A stretch of DNA of 64,000 nt from JBGRQA01 sp041725895. Lineage in GTDB: Bacteria > Bacteroidota > Bacteroidia > Bacteroidales > Marinifilaceae. Positions within the stretch are counted from its first letter, which is position 1, and every line of letters starts with the position of its first letter. The translations under genes were made by a program, and so were the position numbers. The notes beneath the pieces are model-generated. The model saw only the letters and a program-made list of their open reading frames with translations. It did no database searches and had not been told where the DNA came from. The stretch spans positions 1-64,000 of the forward strand of contig JBGRQA010000003.1 in the NCBI GenBank assembly GCA_041725895.1, given 5' to 3'. Positions 47,437 to 56,654 of the stretch are shown in pieces.

Positions 47437-48492
47437 CTACCCTGCAAAGGATGCCTTAACATTCCGGCTTCGCATGATCACCCAGATTACCACCGGTCCA
47501 CCAAACAGGGCAGTTACCGAGTTAATGGGCAATGTATTCTGATTTCCGGGCATCTGAGAAAAAATATCACAGATAAGCATGATGGCCGCACCGATCAATA
47601 CTACGGCCGGCATTAAAACCTTATGACTGGCCGTACGGAAAATGGCACGGGCAATGTGTGGAACTGCTACTCCCACAAAAGCAATAGGTCCTGTAAATGC
47701 TGTAAGTGTTCCGGCTACAAGGGCCGTACTGATAATCACTCCTATTCGGGTACGGTTCACAGAGATTCCAACACCCCGTGCATAGTTCTCGCCCAACAGC
47801 AAGGCATCCATGGGCTTGATTAGAAAAAAGGCCATTACCATTCCCGTTACCACAATAGGCGCCATTACCTGCATTTCGTGCCAGGTTACTCCGGCCAAAC
47901 TCCCAAAGGTCCATACAATAAAGCTCTGAATCTGCTCCGGATCACTAAAGTATTGCAGAATGTTTACTACCGCTCCTGTGATACTCCCAAACATGATCCC
48001 GATGATCAGAAGCGAAACGCTATCGGAAATCCGCAAGGAGGCCAGGGCGACCAGAAAGAAAACCAGGGAAGCACCTGCAACCGCAGCTACCACCAGGGCC
48101 CAACTGCCCAAAATGGCGGATATCGCTCCGAAAAATCCGGAGAACAAAGCCGAAGCCATTACCATCAGGGCAACACCCAAACTTGCCCCGGAACTAATCC
48201 CCAACACAAAGGGGCCGGCCAGTGGATTTCGAAACAAGGTCTGCATCATCAGTCCCGTAACCGAAAGCCCGGCACCTACCAATATAGCGGTTAAGGCTTT
48301 GGGCAATCGAAAATTCAATACTATGTAATTCCAGGAACTTTTCACTTCGCCCCCGGACAGTATGGCAAAAACCTTACGAAAAGGGATATTCACACTTCCA
48401 AAAATCAGATCCAAAAGGAAAACTCCCCCAATTACAACAAGGAGAATCCCAAACAGCAGTGAAACAATTCCTCCACTCTTTCTTAATTCCAT
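47437..48492 (-). CDS. ABC transporter permease (BtuC/FecCD family)
   Basis: 351 aa with about 9-10 membrane helices. Family marks: NFRLPKALTAILVGAGLSVTG, MQTLFRNPLAGPFVLGISSGASLG, WTFGSLAGVTW and GPIAFVGVAVPHIARAIFRT. Together with the ATPase at 46160 and binding protein C at 48500 it makes a complete inner-membrane importer of the B12/siderophore/haem type. Riboswitch 3 upstream supports a corrinoid cargo. The stop of binding protein C is 7 bp from its start, so the two are coupled. Confidence 0.92.
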   Translation of the reverse strand: MELRKSGGIVSLLFGILLVVIGGVFLLDLIFGSVNIPFRKVFAILSGGEVKSSWNYIVLNFRLPKALTAILVGAGLSVTGLMMQTLFRNPLAGPFVLGISSGASLGVALMVMASALFSGFFGAISAILGSWALVVAAVAGASLVFFLVALASLRISDSVSLLIIGIMFGSITGAVVNILQYFSDPEQIQSFIVWTFGSLAGVTWHEMQVMAPIVVTGMVMAFFLIKPMDALLLGENYARGVGISVNRTRIGVIISTALVAGTLTAFTGPIAFVGVAVPHIARAIFRTASHKVLMPAVVLIGAAIMLICDIFSQMPGNQNTLPINSVTALFGGPVVIWVIMRSRNVKASFAG

Positions 48493-48499
48493 AATTTCT

Positions 48500-49696
48500 C
48501 TATTTCAATTGCTGGTAGTAATACAATTCATAATCGGGAAGCAGTTCGGGATGAAGAATCTTGATTACATCCTTGAATACCACATCCGGTTGCATTACCC
48601 CTGTCTCGAACCAATCGTTGGCTCCCCGTTCGTTCATACGCTTGGTATAGCTAAAGACTCTTCCGGTTTTGTAGGATTGAAAAAGGGAGTAACGCTCATC
48701 CAATTTATTAAGATCCTCCAAATTTTTACACTGTCCCGGGCTAAACCAGATATCGGCGTCGCTCTGCTTGTCGAAAACCACCTCAAAACTCAAGGGGATA
48801 CTTCCGCTGGTGGAGTCCTGGAACCAGCAGTAATCGGCTTTCCCGTCGCGCAGGAACTGAGCCAGATAACTTTGCCCTCCGGGCATGTACCAGGTTCCCT
48901 TAAAGTTGTAACCGGATAGAATACTGGGTAAACTCTTAACATCCTTCACCAATCCTTTCAATGCATTGTATCGCCGCTCTATTTCACGGAAATGAGTTTC
49001 GGCCATGGCCTCCCTGTTGAAGAAAGCCGCAATAAACTTGGCCCACTCAGCACGGGCCAATGGGGAGGCTTCCATCCATTCAATATTATAGGCAACCGGC
49101 AAACCGGCCTGCATCAATTTGCTTTCCCTGTCGGTTATCTTCATAAAACCGGATAGCATAACCAAATCCGGATCAAGTTCCACAATTTTCTCAAAATTGA
49201 GGGTTTCGGAATGCCCCACTGCCTGTATTTCCCCCGACTGGGCCTTACGATTCAGTTCCTTATCGTAGATTCGATCGCGCAGAGAAACGGCCACTATCCG
49301 ATCCTCCACATTCAGAAATTTCAAAATTCCGATCTGGGTACTGGATAAGGCAGCAATACTCTTTACCGGTACTTCCACCAAAAGACCATCCTCCGGAACC
49401 TTACCCTTCAGGTTCTCGCCCCTGTTTTTAAGGTAGTAGCGTTGAAACACCTTTCCCTTGTTCCAGGGATCCCATACGGTGACCTGCTTCAGGCCGTCCG
49501 TCCTAAGCTTTATTTCAAAACCTTTGGCATGCTGAATTGTCGATTGATAGTAAAAAGCCGAGTCAATCGCTTGGTGAGCTGCTGTATCTTTTTTCCCTGA
49601 TTTGGACCCACCGGATTGACAAGCAAAACATCCCAGTGTCATCAGAAAAATCAGCCCCCAGTAAATAGGCTTGCGTGAATTCATTTTCTTCCACAA
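48500..49696 (-). CDS. ABC substrate-binding lipoprotein (BtuF/FepB-like) C
   Basis: 398 aa; a start four codons later (MNSRKPIYWGLIFLMTLGCFACQSGG) would also give the lipobox. Same family as A and B: VPVKSIAALSSTQIGILKFLN, MEASPLARAEWAKFIAAFFNRE, NFKGTWYMPGGQSYLAQFLRDG and NDWFETGVMQPDVVFKDVIKILHPELLPDYELYYYQQLK at the end. First gene of the riboswitch 3 unit, followed by its own permease and ATPase, so it is the paralogue most likely to be the ordinary BtuF. Confidence 0.87.
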   Translation of the reverse strand: MWKKMNSRKPIYWGLIFLMTLGCFACQSGGSKSGKKDTAAHQAIDSAFYYQSTIQHAKGFEIKLRTDGLKQVTVWDPWNKGKVFQRYYLKNRGENLKGKVPEDGLLVEVPVKSIAALSSTQIGILKFLNVEDRIVAVSLRDRIYDKELNRKAQSGEIQAVGHSETLNFEKIVELDPDLVMLSGFMKITDRESKLMQAGLPVAYNIEWMEASPLARAEWAKFIAAFFNREAMAETHFREIERRYNALKGLVKDVKSLPSILSGYNFKGTWYMPGGQSYLAQFLRDGKADYCWFQDSTSGSIPLSFEVVFDKQSDADIWFSPGQCKNLEDLNKLDERYSLFQSYKTGRVFSYTKRMNERGANDWFETGVMQPDVVFKDVIKILHPELLPDYELYYYQQLK

Positions 49697-49788
49697 AATT
49701 GTGGGGAAGGCAGATGGAAAGATATAATTATAGCAATTATATTTTCGTCACTCAGTTCCCCGAAGTTACGAAACAGTTTATATAGCAA

Positions 49789-49970
49789 GGCAGGTCTTCT
49801 GGCTCTCCCAATTCTTAATACCTTCCCTCTCCTTCCCTGAACCAGGCAATTGGAAAAGTGGCTTCATGTTAAGAATCGTATTTCGAAACATTTCGAAGTG
49901 GGATTACAGCTGCGGGGACAGCTCCGGTTTTCCACCGGATTCCCTTTTAATTCCTCAATGAGGAAACCCT
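49789..49970 (-). promoter_or_regulatory. Cobalamin riboswitch 3
   Basis: On the minus strand: GGGAATCCGGTGGAAAACC, CCCGCAGCTGTAATCCC, GCCACTTTTCC, GGGAAGG and GAGCCAGAAGACCTGCC, the cobalamin aptamer core. It ends about 93 bp before binding protein C. A TAGTTTTG box (49977-49984) lies immediately 5'. Confidence 0.92.
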
Positions 49971-49976
49971 TTTGCA

Positions 49977-50008
49977 CAAAACTAGATATAATTTGCCAAA
50001 AAGTACAA
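49977..50008 (-). promoter_or_regulatory. Promoter upstream of riboswitch 3
   Basis: On the minus strand TTG (50006-50008), a 21-bp spacer, then TAGTTTTG (49977-49984), fitting the Bacteroidota promoter pattern directly 5' of the aptamer. Confidence 0.55.
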
Positions 50009-50436
50009 CTTTGCCGGCGGGAATTGACAAGGAGGGATAGATTCACATAGGTGATTTTTCCGAACCGGACTTTTCTCCTTTGCAATCGATACGTTGACTC
50101 CTGATACCAGACCTGACAACTTTGACGCCGGTACTTGGACTCCTGACACCAGAACTGACACCCTTGCCGCCGGTACTTTGATTCCTATCATCTCCAAACA
50201 AGTACAGGGGGATGACGGTAAATTCAAAATGTTCTATTGCAATTTGAAAAGGTGTGCCGTCTGTTTTTAAAAGTCCGGGTTCTGCTCCCAAAGGGATACC
50301 GCCCGATGGGAAAAGACCTCCGGGCCATCCGATCTGTTTAAGTTAGTAAGGAAAAAGTTCTTCAACAAAACTTTACGATAGGGCGCAGGCGAAAAGAATA
50401 CCATCTCAACAACTTTAAAAATGTTGTACATGGTCA
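50009..50436. other. Intergenic region with 42-bp tandem repeat
   Basis: Holds about two imperfect copies of a 42-43-bp unit (50096-50180; each starts GACTCCTGA and ends CGCCGGTACTT). Open frames across it (50043-50291, 49982-50227) have repeat-derived sequence and no protein features. No gene accepted. Confidence 0.45.
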
Positions 50437-50940
50437 TTATTTAACTGCTACGGGTAAAATATTCTGTCTCTGCAACATTCCATCCTTACTCGTCACATAT
50501 AAATAATAATCGGCAAGCCCATAATCAATATTAATATCCACCTTAAGTTCTATAAATTTCATATCGTTGGAGTCTGTTTCGAGTTTATATCTCATGGTCT
50601 TTATCAGCCCTTTATCTACCACTTGAACCAAACTATATTTTGACACTTTCCCAATAATCTTTGGAATCATTTTATAGGATTCACTATACATCTCAAGATT
50701 ATGCATTATTCTACCGTGCACCATTGGAGTCATATAATCTTTGTCCAATAAAAATCTAGCTCCATCTTCATGGTTTATTGATGTAAGAATATCCTTGACC
50801 ACTAAACTCCCTCTACTTTTTAATTTTGGTTCAAGATTGCCCAAAGGTATTTTCTTATATTCTTTGGTACCACATGACGCAATGAAAACAAGACCTAAAA
50901 TCAAAACAAGCAACCTACTTACTACTAAATTATATCTCAT
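50437..50940 (-). CDS. Small lipoprotein of unknown function
   Basis: 167 aa from the ATG at 50940, chosen because it gives a signal peptide with lipobox (MRYNLVVSRLLVLILGLVFIASCGTK). A longer frame from 51006 adds 22 residues with no export logic. The mature part is a mix of helix and strand (DILTSINHEDGARFLLDKDYMTPMVHGRIM..., KYSLVQVVDKGLIKTMRYKLE) resembling small NTF2- or DUF-type folds, but I do not recognise a family. Confidence 0.65.
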   Translation of the reverse strand: MRYNLVVSRLLVLILGLVFIASCGTKEYKKIPLGNLEPKLKSRGSLVVKDILTSINHEDGARFLLDKDYMTPMVHGRIMHNLEMYSESYKMIPKIIGKVSKYSLVQVVDKGLIKTMRYKLETDSNDMKFIELKVDINIDYGLADYYLYVTSKDGMLQRQNILPVAVK

Positions 50941-51071
50941 TGTATTTATTTCTATTAAGTTTCTATTCAAATCGATTGGGTAAGCATTCGTTCGGCCTGA
51001 GTACAAGCTTTCGCAGGGATACTTCTATATCCAGCCAAGCCATCCCGATAGCTGCCGGGACCCGGCATGCG

Positions 51072-51800
51072 CTATGACTCACTGTTACCACAAATACTAT
51101 TACCTATTTTTTGGAAATTCACTTTTGCTTTATTGAGTTTGAAGACTTTAATCGTTTTTGTATCCCAATAATTTTCTTTGAGAAATTTCTTTAGATTAAC
51201 AAATTCAGAAGCTTTAAAGCCACCGTTTTTAGTGTAAAAAATCCCATTTGAGTAATACACAGCATGAATAATCAAATCAGAAGAGTTTAGGAACGCAAGG
51301 AGTACATTATCAGGAAGCTTTGTTTTTAGATTTCGCTTAGGAGTTGTGCTAAATGCTATGACTTCTTCAAAATAATTAGCGATAACTTGATGGATCGTTT
51401 CTAATCCTATGGTTGTTCTCTTATTAAAAACTCTTTGGCTACAGAAACCATTATTAGCAAAATATCTCTCTAAAGCATACGAAAAACAATTTTGCCCCCA
51501 GGTTTTCATATCTTGTACAAATAATTGACGTCCTTTTTCAGTCTCCAGGGAACTTTTACCTCTGCTCGCTTTAATCATTTTCTCAAAATCAAAATGAAGT
51601 TTCTGATTTTGAATTTTAACCCTTAATGTATCATCTAACCATTTGATATGAACCACCATATCATTTTCATTGATTTCAAGCGTATCTATAACCCGACCTT
51701 TAATTCTATTTTCAAATAAAGATTTGTTCTGACAGTAGCTTGTACTTGAAAGAGCAATAAAAAAAGAAACTGTAATTAGCGTATAAAATCTTCTCATCAT
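51072..51800 (-). CDS. Secreted hypothetical protein, possible Cys/His hydrolase-like fold
   Basis: 242 aa with signal peptide (RRFYTLITVSFFIALSSTSYC). WGQNCFSYALERYFANNGFC followed by LLAFLNSSDLIIHAVYYSNGIFYTKNGG is a Cys...His arrangement like that in papain/NlpC-type proteins, suggestive only. It lies 25 bp from a 185-bp repeat (51826-52010), in the same setting as the DUF1287 gene at 63039 beside the second repeat copy. Confidence 0.55.
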   Translation of the reverse strand: MMRRFYTLITVSFFIALSSTSYCQNKSLFENRIKGRVIDTLEINENDMVVHIKWLDDTLRVKIQNQKLHFDFEKMIKASRGKSSLETEKGRQLFVQDMKTWGQNCFSYALERYFANNGFCSQRVFNKRTTIGLETIHQVIANYFEEVIAFSTTPKRNLKTKLPDNVLLAFLNSSDLIIHAVYYSNGIFYTKNGGFKASEFVNLKKFLKENYWDTKTIKVFKLNKAKVNFQKIGNSICGNSES

Positions 51801-51825
51801 TGTTTGTATTTGTGCGAACGGATGA

Positions 51826-52010
51826 CGCTATGTAAGGTAGGCGCCAAAGTTGATTTATGTTTCAAATTTTCTAAAAAGGAAAGGTAGCTATTTTAGAATT
51901 ACATTTAACTATAACTATTCTAAAATGGCTACCTTGCCGTTGTTCATTAAAAGTACAAAACCTTCAAAAACCCGGTACCCGCCTATGTTATTTGAGCGCT
52001 TGTTATGCCC
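51826..52010. repeat. 185-bp repeat, copy A, with 51-bp palindromic core
   Basis: Shares flanks with copy B (63664-63848): GTTGATTTATGTTTCAAATT, TACCTTGCCG and a right end of the form CCCGCC...GTTAT...AGCG...TTGTTATGC. The core (51883-51933) has arms GGTAGCTATTTTAGAAT and ATTCTAAAATGGCTACC around a 17-nt asymmetric spacer. The core is inverted relative to copy B. Confidence 0.8.
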
Positions 52011-52147
52011 TGTTGTTTATTAGTTCTTTTAAATCAATTATTTCATAGCCTTTTATTTGTGAAGGTGCAGTTTTGCCCAAGTAAACTATAATACCTCAAG
52101 ATTTTTAGACCAGGAGCTTAATTGAAAATTATATGTAAATTAAACTC

Positions 52148-52450
52148 ATGGAAAGAATGAAAAGATCACGACGCAAATTTAGCTCCTCCTTCAAGGCCAA
52201 GGTTGCCATTGAAGCCCTAAAAGAAAGAGAAACACTGGCCGAGTTGGCCGAACGCTTCGAACTCCACCCCAATCAAATATCTCAGTGGAAGCAGGAGTTT
52301 TTGGAGAAATCCACCAGCATCTTCGACAAGCCTGGCGGGCAGAAAAACAGCGATGAGATCGATTCGGATAAGTTGTATACCAAGATTGGGAAATTGGAAA
52401 TGGAGAACGATTTCCTAAAAAAAAACTTAAAGAAATTGGGAAAACTCTAG
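52148..52450 (+). CDS. IS3 transposase OrfA
   Basis: 100 aa. Helix-turn-helix of the IS3 OrfA type (RRKFSSSFKAKVAIEALKER, LAERFELHPNQISQWKQEFL) and a leucine-rich coiled coil to the end. A run of nine A (52417-52425) near the 3' end is a probable -1 slippage site leading into OrfB. Confidence 0.9.
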   Translation: MERMKRSRRKFSSSFKAKVAIEALKERETLAELAERFELHPNQISQWKQEFLEKSTSIFDKPGGQKNSDEIDSDKLYTKIGKLEMENDFLKKNLKKLGKL

Positions 52451-52455
52451 ATCTT

Positions 52456-53268
52456 ATGTTGCTGGTAAACCGAGATTCGAGCCTGAGTATTCGCACCCAG
52501 TGCGAGTATTTGGGCATTCCAAGAGCTTCCTACTACTATACTCCCAAAGGGGAAACCCCGGAGAATCTAAAGATAATGCAATTGATGGATGAACACATAC
52601 TGGAAGAGCCTACCGCAGGAGTTTTAACGATGCAATCCAAGCTAAAGGATTATGGTATCCCGGCCTCCTACGAAAGAGTGAGACGCTTGATGAGAAAGGC
52701 CAACATTCGGGCAATCTACCCCAGAAAGCACCTGACTGTTTTGGGGGTGAAGAAGTTCGTTCATCCCTACCTGTTGCGCAATCTGGAGATCAACAGAACC
52801 AACCAGGTTTGGGAAATTGATATTACCTACATCCCCATGCAGCACGGATTCATGTATTTGACAGCCATTATTGACGTATACAGTCGTTACATTGTGGGCT
52901 GGGGCCTGAGCAACTCCCTGGATGCAGATGCATCACTGAGGGTGGTAAAAGAAGCTGTGGACACCCGTGGCAAACCGGAGATACTAAACAGCGATCAGGG
53001 ATGCCTGTTCACCTGCAAAGAGTACGTTGAGTACCTCTAGGGGGAGCAGATCCGAATTAGTATGAACGGCAAAGGAAGAGCTTTGGATAACATTTATATC
53101 GAAAGGTTTTGGAGAACCATTAAATACCATTACATTTATCTTAATCCAGCAAACAACGGCCTAGAGCTTTACCAAGGGATTAAGAAATGGATCAATCAAT
53201 ACCATAACCGGGATCACCAAGGAATCGATAGAAACAAACCGGCATTTATCTATCGTAATGCTGCTTAA
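52456..53268 (+). pseudogene. IS3 transposase OrfB with in-frame amber stop
   Basis: The frame runs 52456-53040 (194 aa), meets TAG at 53038-53040, and continues in the same frame to 53268 with normal OrfB sequence. The DDE triad is visible as Asp in QVWEIDITYIP, Asp in ILNSDQGC and Glu in NIYIERFWRTIKYHY, but the Glu lies after the stop. Without readthrough the transposase lacks its third catalytic residue, so this copy is probably immobile. A start upstream through -1 frameshifting on the A-run would give the OrfAB fusion. Confidence 0.88.
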
Positions 53269-53434
53269 ATTCAACTTAAAAACAAAGATTTCTGGTCCAA
53301 ACATTCGAGGGTACTATAGCCTTTAGTTTTGGGTTGGATAGTGCAGGCTTACCAACATGCTTGTAGTTAGGTTTTGTCAATTAGCATCTTGCAATTACTC
53401 CTATATTTTCGAATAGTTGAAAGATTTGATATTA

Positions 53435-54364
53435 TTATAATACTTTTTCCAATTTAGGTTTATATATATTTTTTGCAATTTCCGATTTGTAGTATCTGTA
53501 TAAGAAATCATAAATCACCATTTCGTGTAAACGTTGTTTTGATTTAAACAACCTATTCATTAACATGTGAATGTAACTTCCCATTAAATCATTAAGTGGA
53601 CGAAAAAGCATATTTCTTTTTTCTATATTTAGAATCTTAATACAGATATACCTTATTCTTGATGATTTTTGTTTTAATAACTCAAACAATGGTTTAATCT
53701 TGCTTTGTGAATCTAATTCTTTGTTCATTACATCATTTATAGATTGTCGTTCAGTTCTAAATTTCTTATCAAGTTGTGATTTTAAAGCCCTATTCATACC
53801 ATATTCTCTACCAAAACCATCTTTCAGATTCTCCAACAATATTAATTTCTGCTGCTCATCAAACATGAAATTATCTAACAAACTATCAATTGCACGGAGA
53901 GCAAATAACCAACGAATCGTTTCTCCTTCATCACCTTCAATTAAATCAATCATATCAACGATCAACTTACTATCGTAAAAGAATAATTCTTCGGACAATT
54001 CAATTGTATTTTCTCCATATCGTTCTATCTCTCTCTGATATGTATCTACTTGTATTTTCCATATTAAATCATTATCAATATAAGTTTTTAAGGCAGTGTT
54101 AACAGAATTGATAATAGTTGAAATACTTTTCTGATTACAGCAATGAAATCTTATTCTAAGGTGCTTTTTAGGATCGGCATATCGTATAAAAAACCATTTA
54201 TCAATTACATTATTTTCAATTAGCTCATCAACCAATGGCTTAATTGCATTAGTAAGTACCTCATCGGAAGTTTTTGGTCCGCAATACAATTTATAATATA
54301 GCCACTCATCGCCTATTACAAAAGTACGTTCTGTTGTTTTTTGTAATTTCTCCATATTGCACAT
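53435..54364 (-). CDS. Lanthipeptide dehydratase, glutamate-elimination part (SpaB_C / Lant_dehydr_C)
   Basis: 309 aa, cytoplasmic. RTFVIGDEWLYYKLYCGPKTSDEVL at the N-terminus and KWFFIRYADPKKHLRIRFHC are the marks of the thiopeptide-type bacteriocin biosynthesis/SpaB C-terminal domain. In LanB enzymes this part removes glutamate from glutamylated Ser/Thr to leave dehydroalanine or dehydrobutyrine. In most class I lanthipeptide systems it is fused to the glutamylation domain; here it is a separate gene, 12 bp after the LanB-like gene. Strongly AT-rich. Confidence 0.85.
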   Translation of the reverse strand: MCNMEKLQKTTERTFVIGDEWLYYKLYCGPKTSDEVLTNAIKPLVDELIENNVIDKWFFIRYADPKKHLRIRFHCCNQKSISTIINSVNTALKTYIDNDLIWKIQVDTYQREIERYGENTIELSEELFFYDSKLIVDMIDLIEGDEGETIRWLFALRAIDSLLDNFMFDEQQKLILLENLKDGFGREYGMNRALKSQLDKKFRTERQSINDVMNKELDSQSKIKPLFELLKQKSSRIRYICIKILNIEKRNMLFRPLNDLMGSYIHMLMNRLFKSKQRLHEMVIYDFLYRYYKSEIAKNIYKPKLEKVL

Positions 54365-54376
54365 AGTATGTGAATG

Positions 54377-56614
54377 CTAATTTTTTAGTGATCTGAAAAA
54401 AGAAAACACAATCTGATTAGTGAAACTATCTTTTCTCCTTTTTACTATTGCATCTTTAGCGTTAAATAAAAATTCCTTTAACTGAAACGCAGGTCGTTTT
54501 TTCACCAATGAGAGTAATGTTTTTATACACAACGTATTATTTAAGTGGAATAATAGTTCATTATCTCCATCTGCTAATAATACATAGTCGGGTAAATTAT
54601 GTCTCATTTTCCATAATTTGGCTTCTTTTTCAATATTTGCATCATCTTTAGCTTCAATTACTTTTTTAAACTCTTCTTTTTTAATATTCCAAATTGCCTC
54701 AGATAATATAATATTTTTATATTTTACTCTTGGCAAAAAACCATATTCATTTGATAATGCTCCCCAATTAAAACCAACTCCAGCTCTTAAATCTTGAGTT
54801 TGCAAATCACATAAAAACTGATAAACTGGTAATGCATTATTAGAAAAATTATGAGCGTTACTCAATCTTGGAATAATTTCTTTGTTTAAAGATTTTGAAC
54901 TTAAAACTACTTTTTTCCCATTTTTAACTGATACTACTATATCTTTAATGGAAATTTGACTGTCTTCAGAAACCGTTGATTTAGCCAAATAAGGTATTTC
55001 AAAATCTCTTAATTGAGGTCTTAGTAAGATGTTTCCTGTTCTTGATTCTGGTAAATGAACAATCTCTGCTAAAACAGAATTTTGAAATATATCCTTTTCA
55101 GTTGCTGTAATACTATTTACGTAGCTATATAAATCGGAACTGCTATGACAAAATCTTCCCAATAAATTAGCAGCAGAAGATCCTCCAGCAGAACTAAATT
55201 TTATTATTGGTCTTTCATTAGTCTCTGATGATGAAATAATCTCCACCATTGCGTTGAAAGTGGAAGGTAAATCATCCCAATTAGCATTAAAATCTTTAAC
55301 ATCTTCGTCGGTAATTTCTATTTCACTTAATCCTTTCGATAAAGTTTCATTGTATTTTTTTAGTAATAAAGACTCTAATTTATTCCATTTTATATTATAA
55401 TCATTTTGTGGTTTACCTACAAGTAATGCAATATCATCAACTAATGGATTCAGATCTCCATTGTCAGTATGTTGAATATAGCCAACTCCTGATTCAACAT
55501 CCAGTGCTTGTAACAAAGGTACTTCTCTCTCTTCGTATCTTTCATAAAACGCCTCTTTGAATTTTAATAAATTTTCGTTAGTTCTATTAGGCGTTAATTT
55601 GTTCATTAATTCAATACCTTTTAATACATCGTTTGAAATATCAGAATTTAATTTTAATTCCTTAGCAGAGATTACTAAATCAGTTTGAAATAAATATTTA
55701 ATATCGTACTTCGTTTCAAGTTTTGACAGTTTCTCAATTATTTTTTTATAGATATCTGCAGGAATTCCGATTTCTTTATTTCTAACTTTAATAATATCAT
55801 TTTCTAACCTTTGAAGCAAAACAATAATATTATCAATATTTTTGAGAGGCTTTAAAATTTCAATTATTTGATCAAGAAATTCTGCACCTGCAACTGATGG
55901 CTCCAATTCACTAATTAGCAATTGACTATCAATAAGTTCTTCTATGAATAATTTAGCTTCATCAAACGAAATTACATCATCAACTAAGAGGTTTGCTAAA
56001 TCCTTAATTTGAGCACCTTCTTTTGAAGTATTTAATACTTGTTGTAAATATTCAGAGTCTTCAACAGCTACTACAAAATGATTCCTTTTACTATTGTTGT
56101 AACGATATTCAACATATCTCAATTTTTCTCCTGATTTATATATACTTGAATTAGGAAAAAATCTGATTTGCTCTTTGATCTCTCTAATTTTAGATAAATC
56201 TATAGCTAATGCACAAAGATAGTTCATATCTAACCTTAGATGAGCATAATACTTTTGGTCATCGTCTAGCTCAATTTGATTTTTATTACCAATTTTTCCC
56301 AAACCATAACCTGCAAATAAACCAAATGGTGTGCATCGACTACCCATTCTTAATAAATACTTAGTAAGGGATTCTTTTAATCGTTCAATTTTTTTAGCAT
56401 TTGAAAGTTCATTGTTTAACCATTTTAACAATTCACTATGCAATATTGGAGATGCAAGGAAAATAGCTTCTTGAATTTTTGAATTTTCATAGATCCTTTT
56501 TAAATCTTCATCTGATGTGTCTTTATTTGCAAAAATTGACTGTATATAATTCAATGACAGTAATGGCACCCTTAGAACAAAATTATCAAAACTCTTATAT
56601 CTGAAATTATTCAT
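54377..56614 (-). CDS. Class I lanthipeptide dehydratase, glutamylation part (LanB N-terminal)
   Basis: 745 aa, no membrane segment. It has the Lant_dehydr_N layout: N-terminal FVLRVPLLSLNYIQSIF, RMGSRCTPFGLFAG, PRLSNAHNFS, a peptide-binding RRE-like part and late VLLADGDNELLFHLNN. It should glutamylate precursor Ser/Thr using Glu-tRNA. The elimination domain is a separate polypeptide (53435-54364), so LanB is split, as reported in some Bacteroidota clusters such as pinensin. Gene spacing to LanC is 40 bp. Base composition is far more AT-rich than the chelatase cluster. Confidence 0.88.
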   Translation of the reverse strand: MNNFRYKSFDNFVLRVPLLSLNYIQSIFANKDTSDEDLKRIYENSKIQEAIFLASPILHSELLKWLNNELSNAKKIERLKESLTKYLLRMGSRCTPFGLFAGYGLGKIGNKNQIELDDDQKYYAHLRLDMNYLCALAIDLSKIREIKEQIRFFPNSSIYKSGEKLRYVEYRYNNSKRNHFVVAVEDSEYLQQVLNTSKEGAQIKDLANLLVDDVISFDEAKLFIEELIDSQLLISELEPSVAGAEFLDQIIEILKPLKNIDNIIVLLQRLENDIIKVRNKEIGIPADIYKKIIEKLSKLETKYDIKYLFQTDLVISAKELKLNSDISNDVLKGIELMNKLTPNRTNENLLKFKEAFYERYEEREVPLLQALDVESGVGYIQHTDNGDLNPLVDDIALLVGKPQNDYNIKWNKLESLLLKKYNETLSKGLSEIEITDEDVKDFNANWDDLPSTFNAMVEIISSSETNERPIIKFSSAGGSSAANLLGRFCHSSSDLYSYVNSITATEKDIFQNSVLAEIVHLPESRTGNILLRPQLRDFEIPYLAKSTVSEDSQISIKDIVVSVKNGKKVVLSSKSLNKEIIPRLSNAHNFSNNALPVYQFLCDLQTQDLRAGVGFNWGALSNEYGFLPRVKYKNIILSEAIWNIKKEEFKKVIEAKDDANIEKEAKLWKMRHNLPDYVLLADGDNELLFHLNNTLCIKTLLSLVKKRPAFQLKEFLFNAKDAIVKRRKDSFTNQIVFSFFRSLKN

Positions 56615-56654
56615 CTAATATTCTTCAGTATTAATAAACTAATTGTATACAAAA

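Larger units (their letters stand above)
52086..53319 (+). mobile_element. IS3-family insertion sequence (orfB interrupted)
   Basis: About 1234 bp bounded by imperfect inverted repeats: left CTATAATACCTCAAGATTTT and right (reverse complement) CTATAGTACCCTCGAATGTT, both leading to GACCAG. It carries orfA and orfB in the usual -1 arrangement. No clear target duplication. It sits downstream of the lanthipeptide biosynthesis genes. Confidence 0.88.

Noticed and set aside
51826..52010. Integron attC site
   Set aside because: Ends such as TTGTTATGC are reminiscent of attC core sites, but there is no integrase, the length and symmetry do not match a proper attC, and I cannot test the fold.
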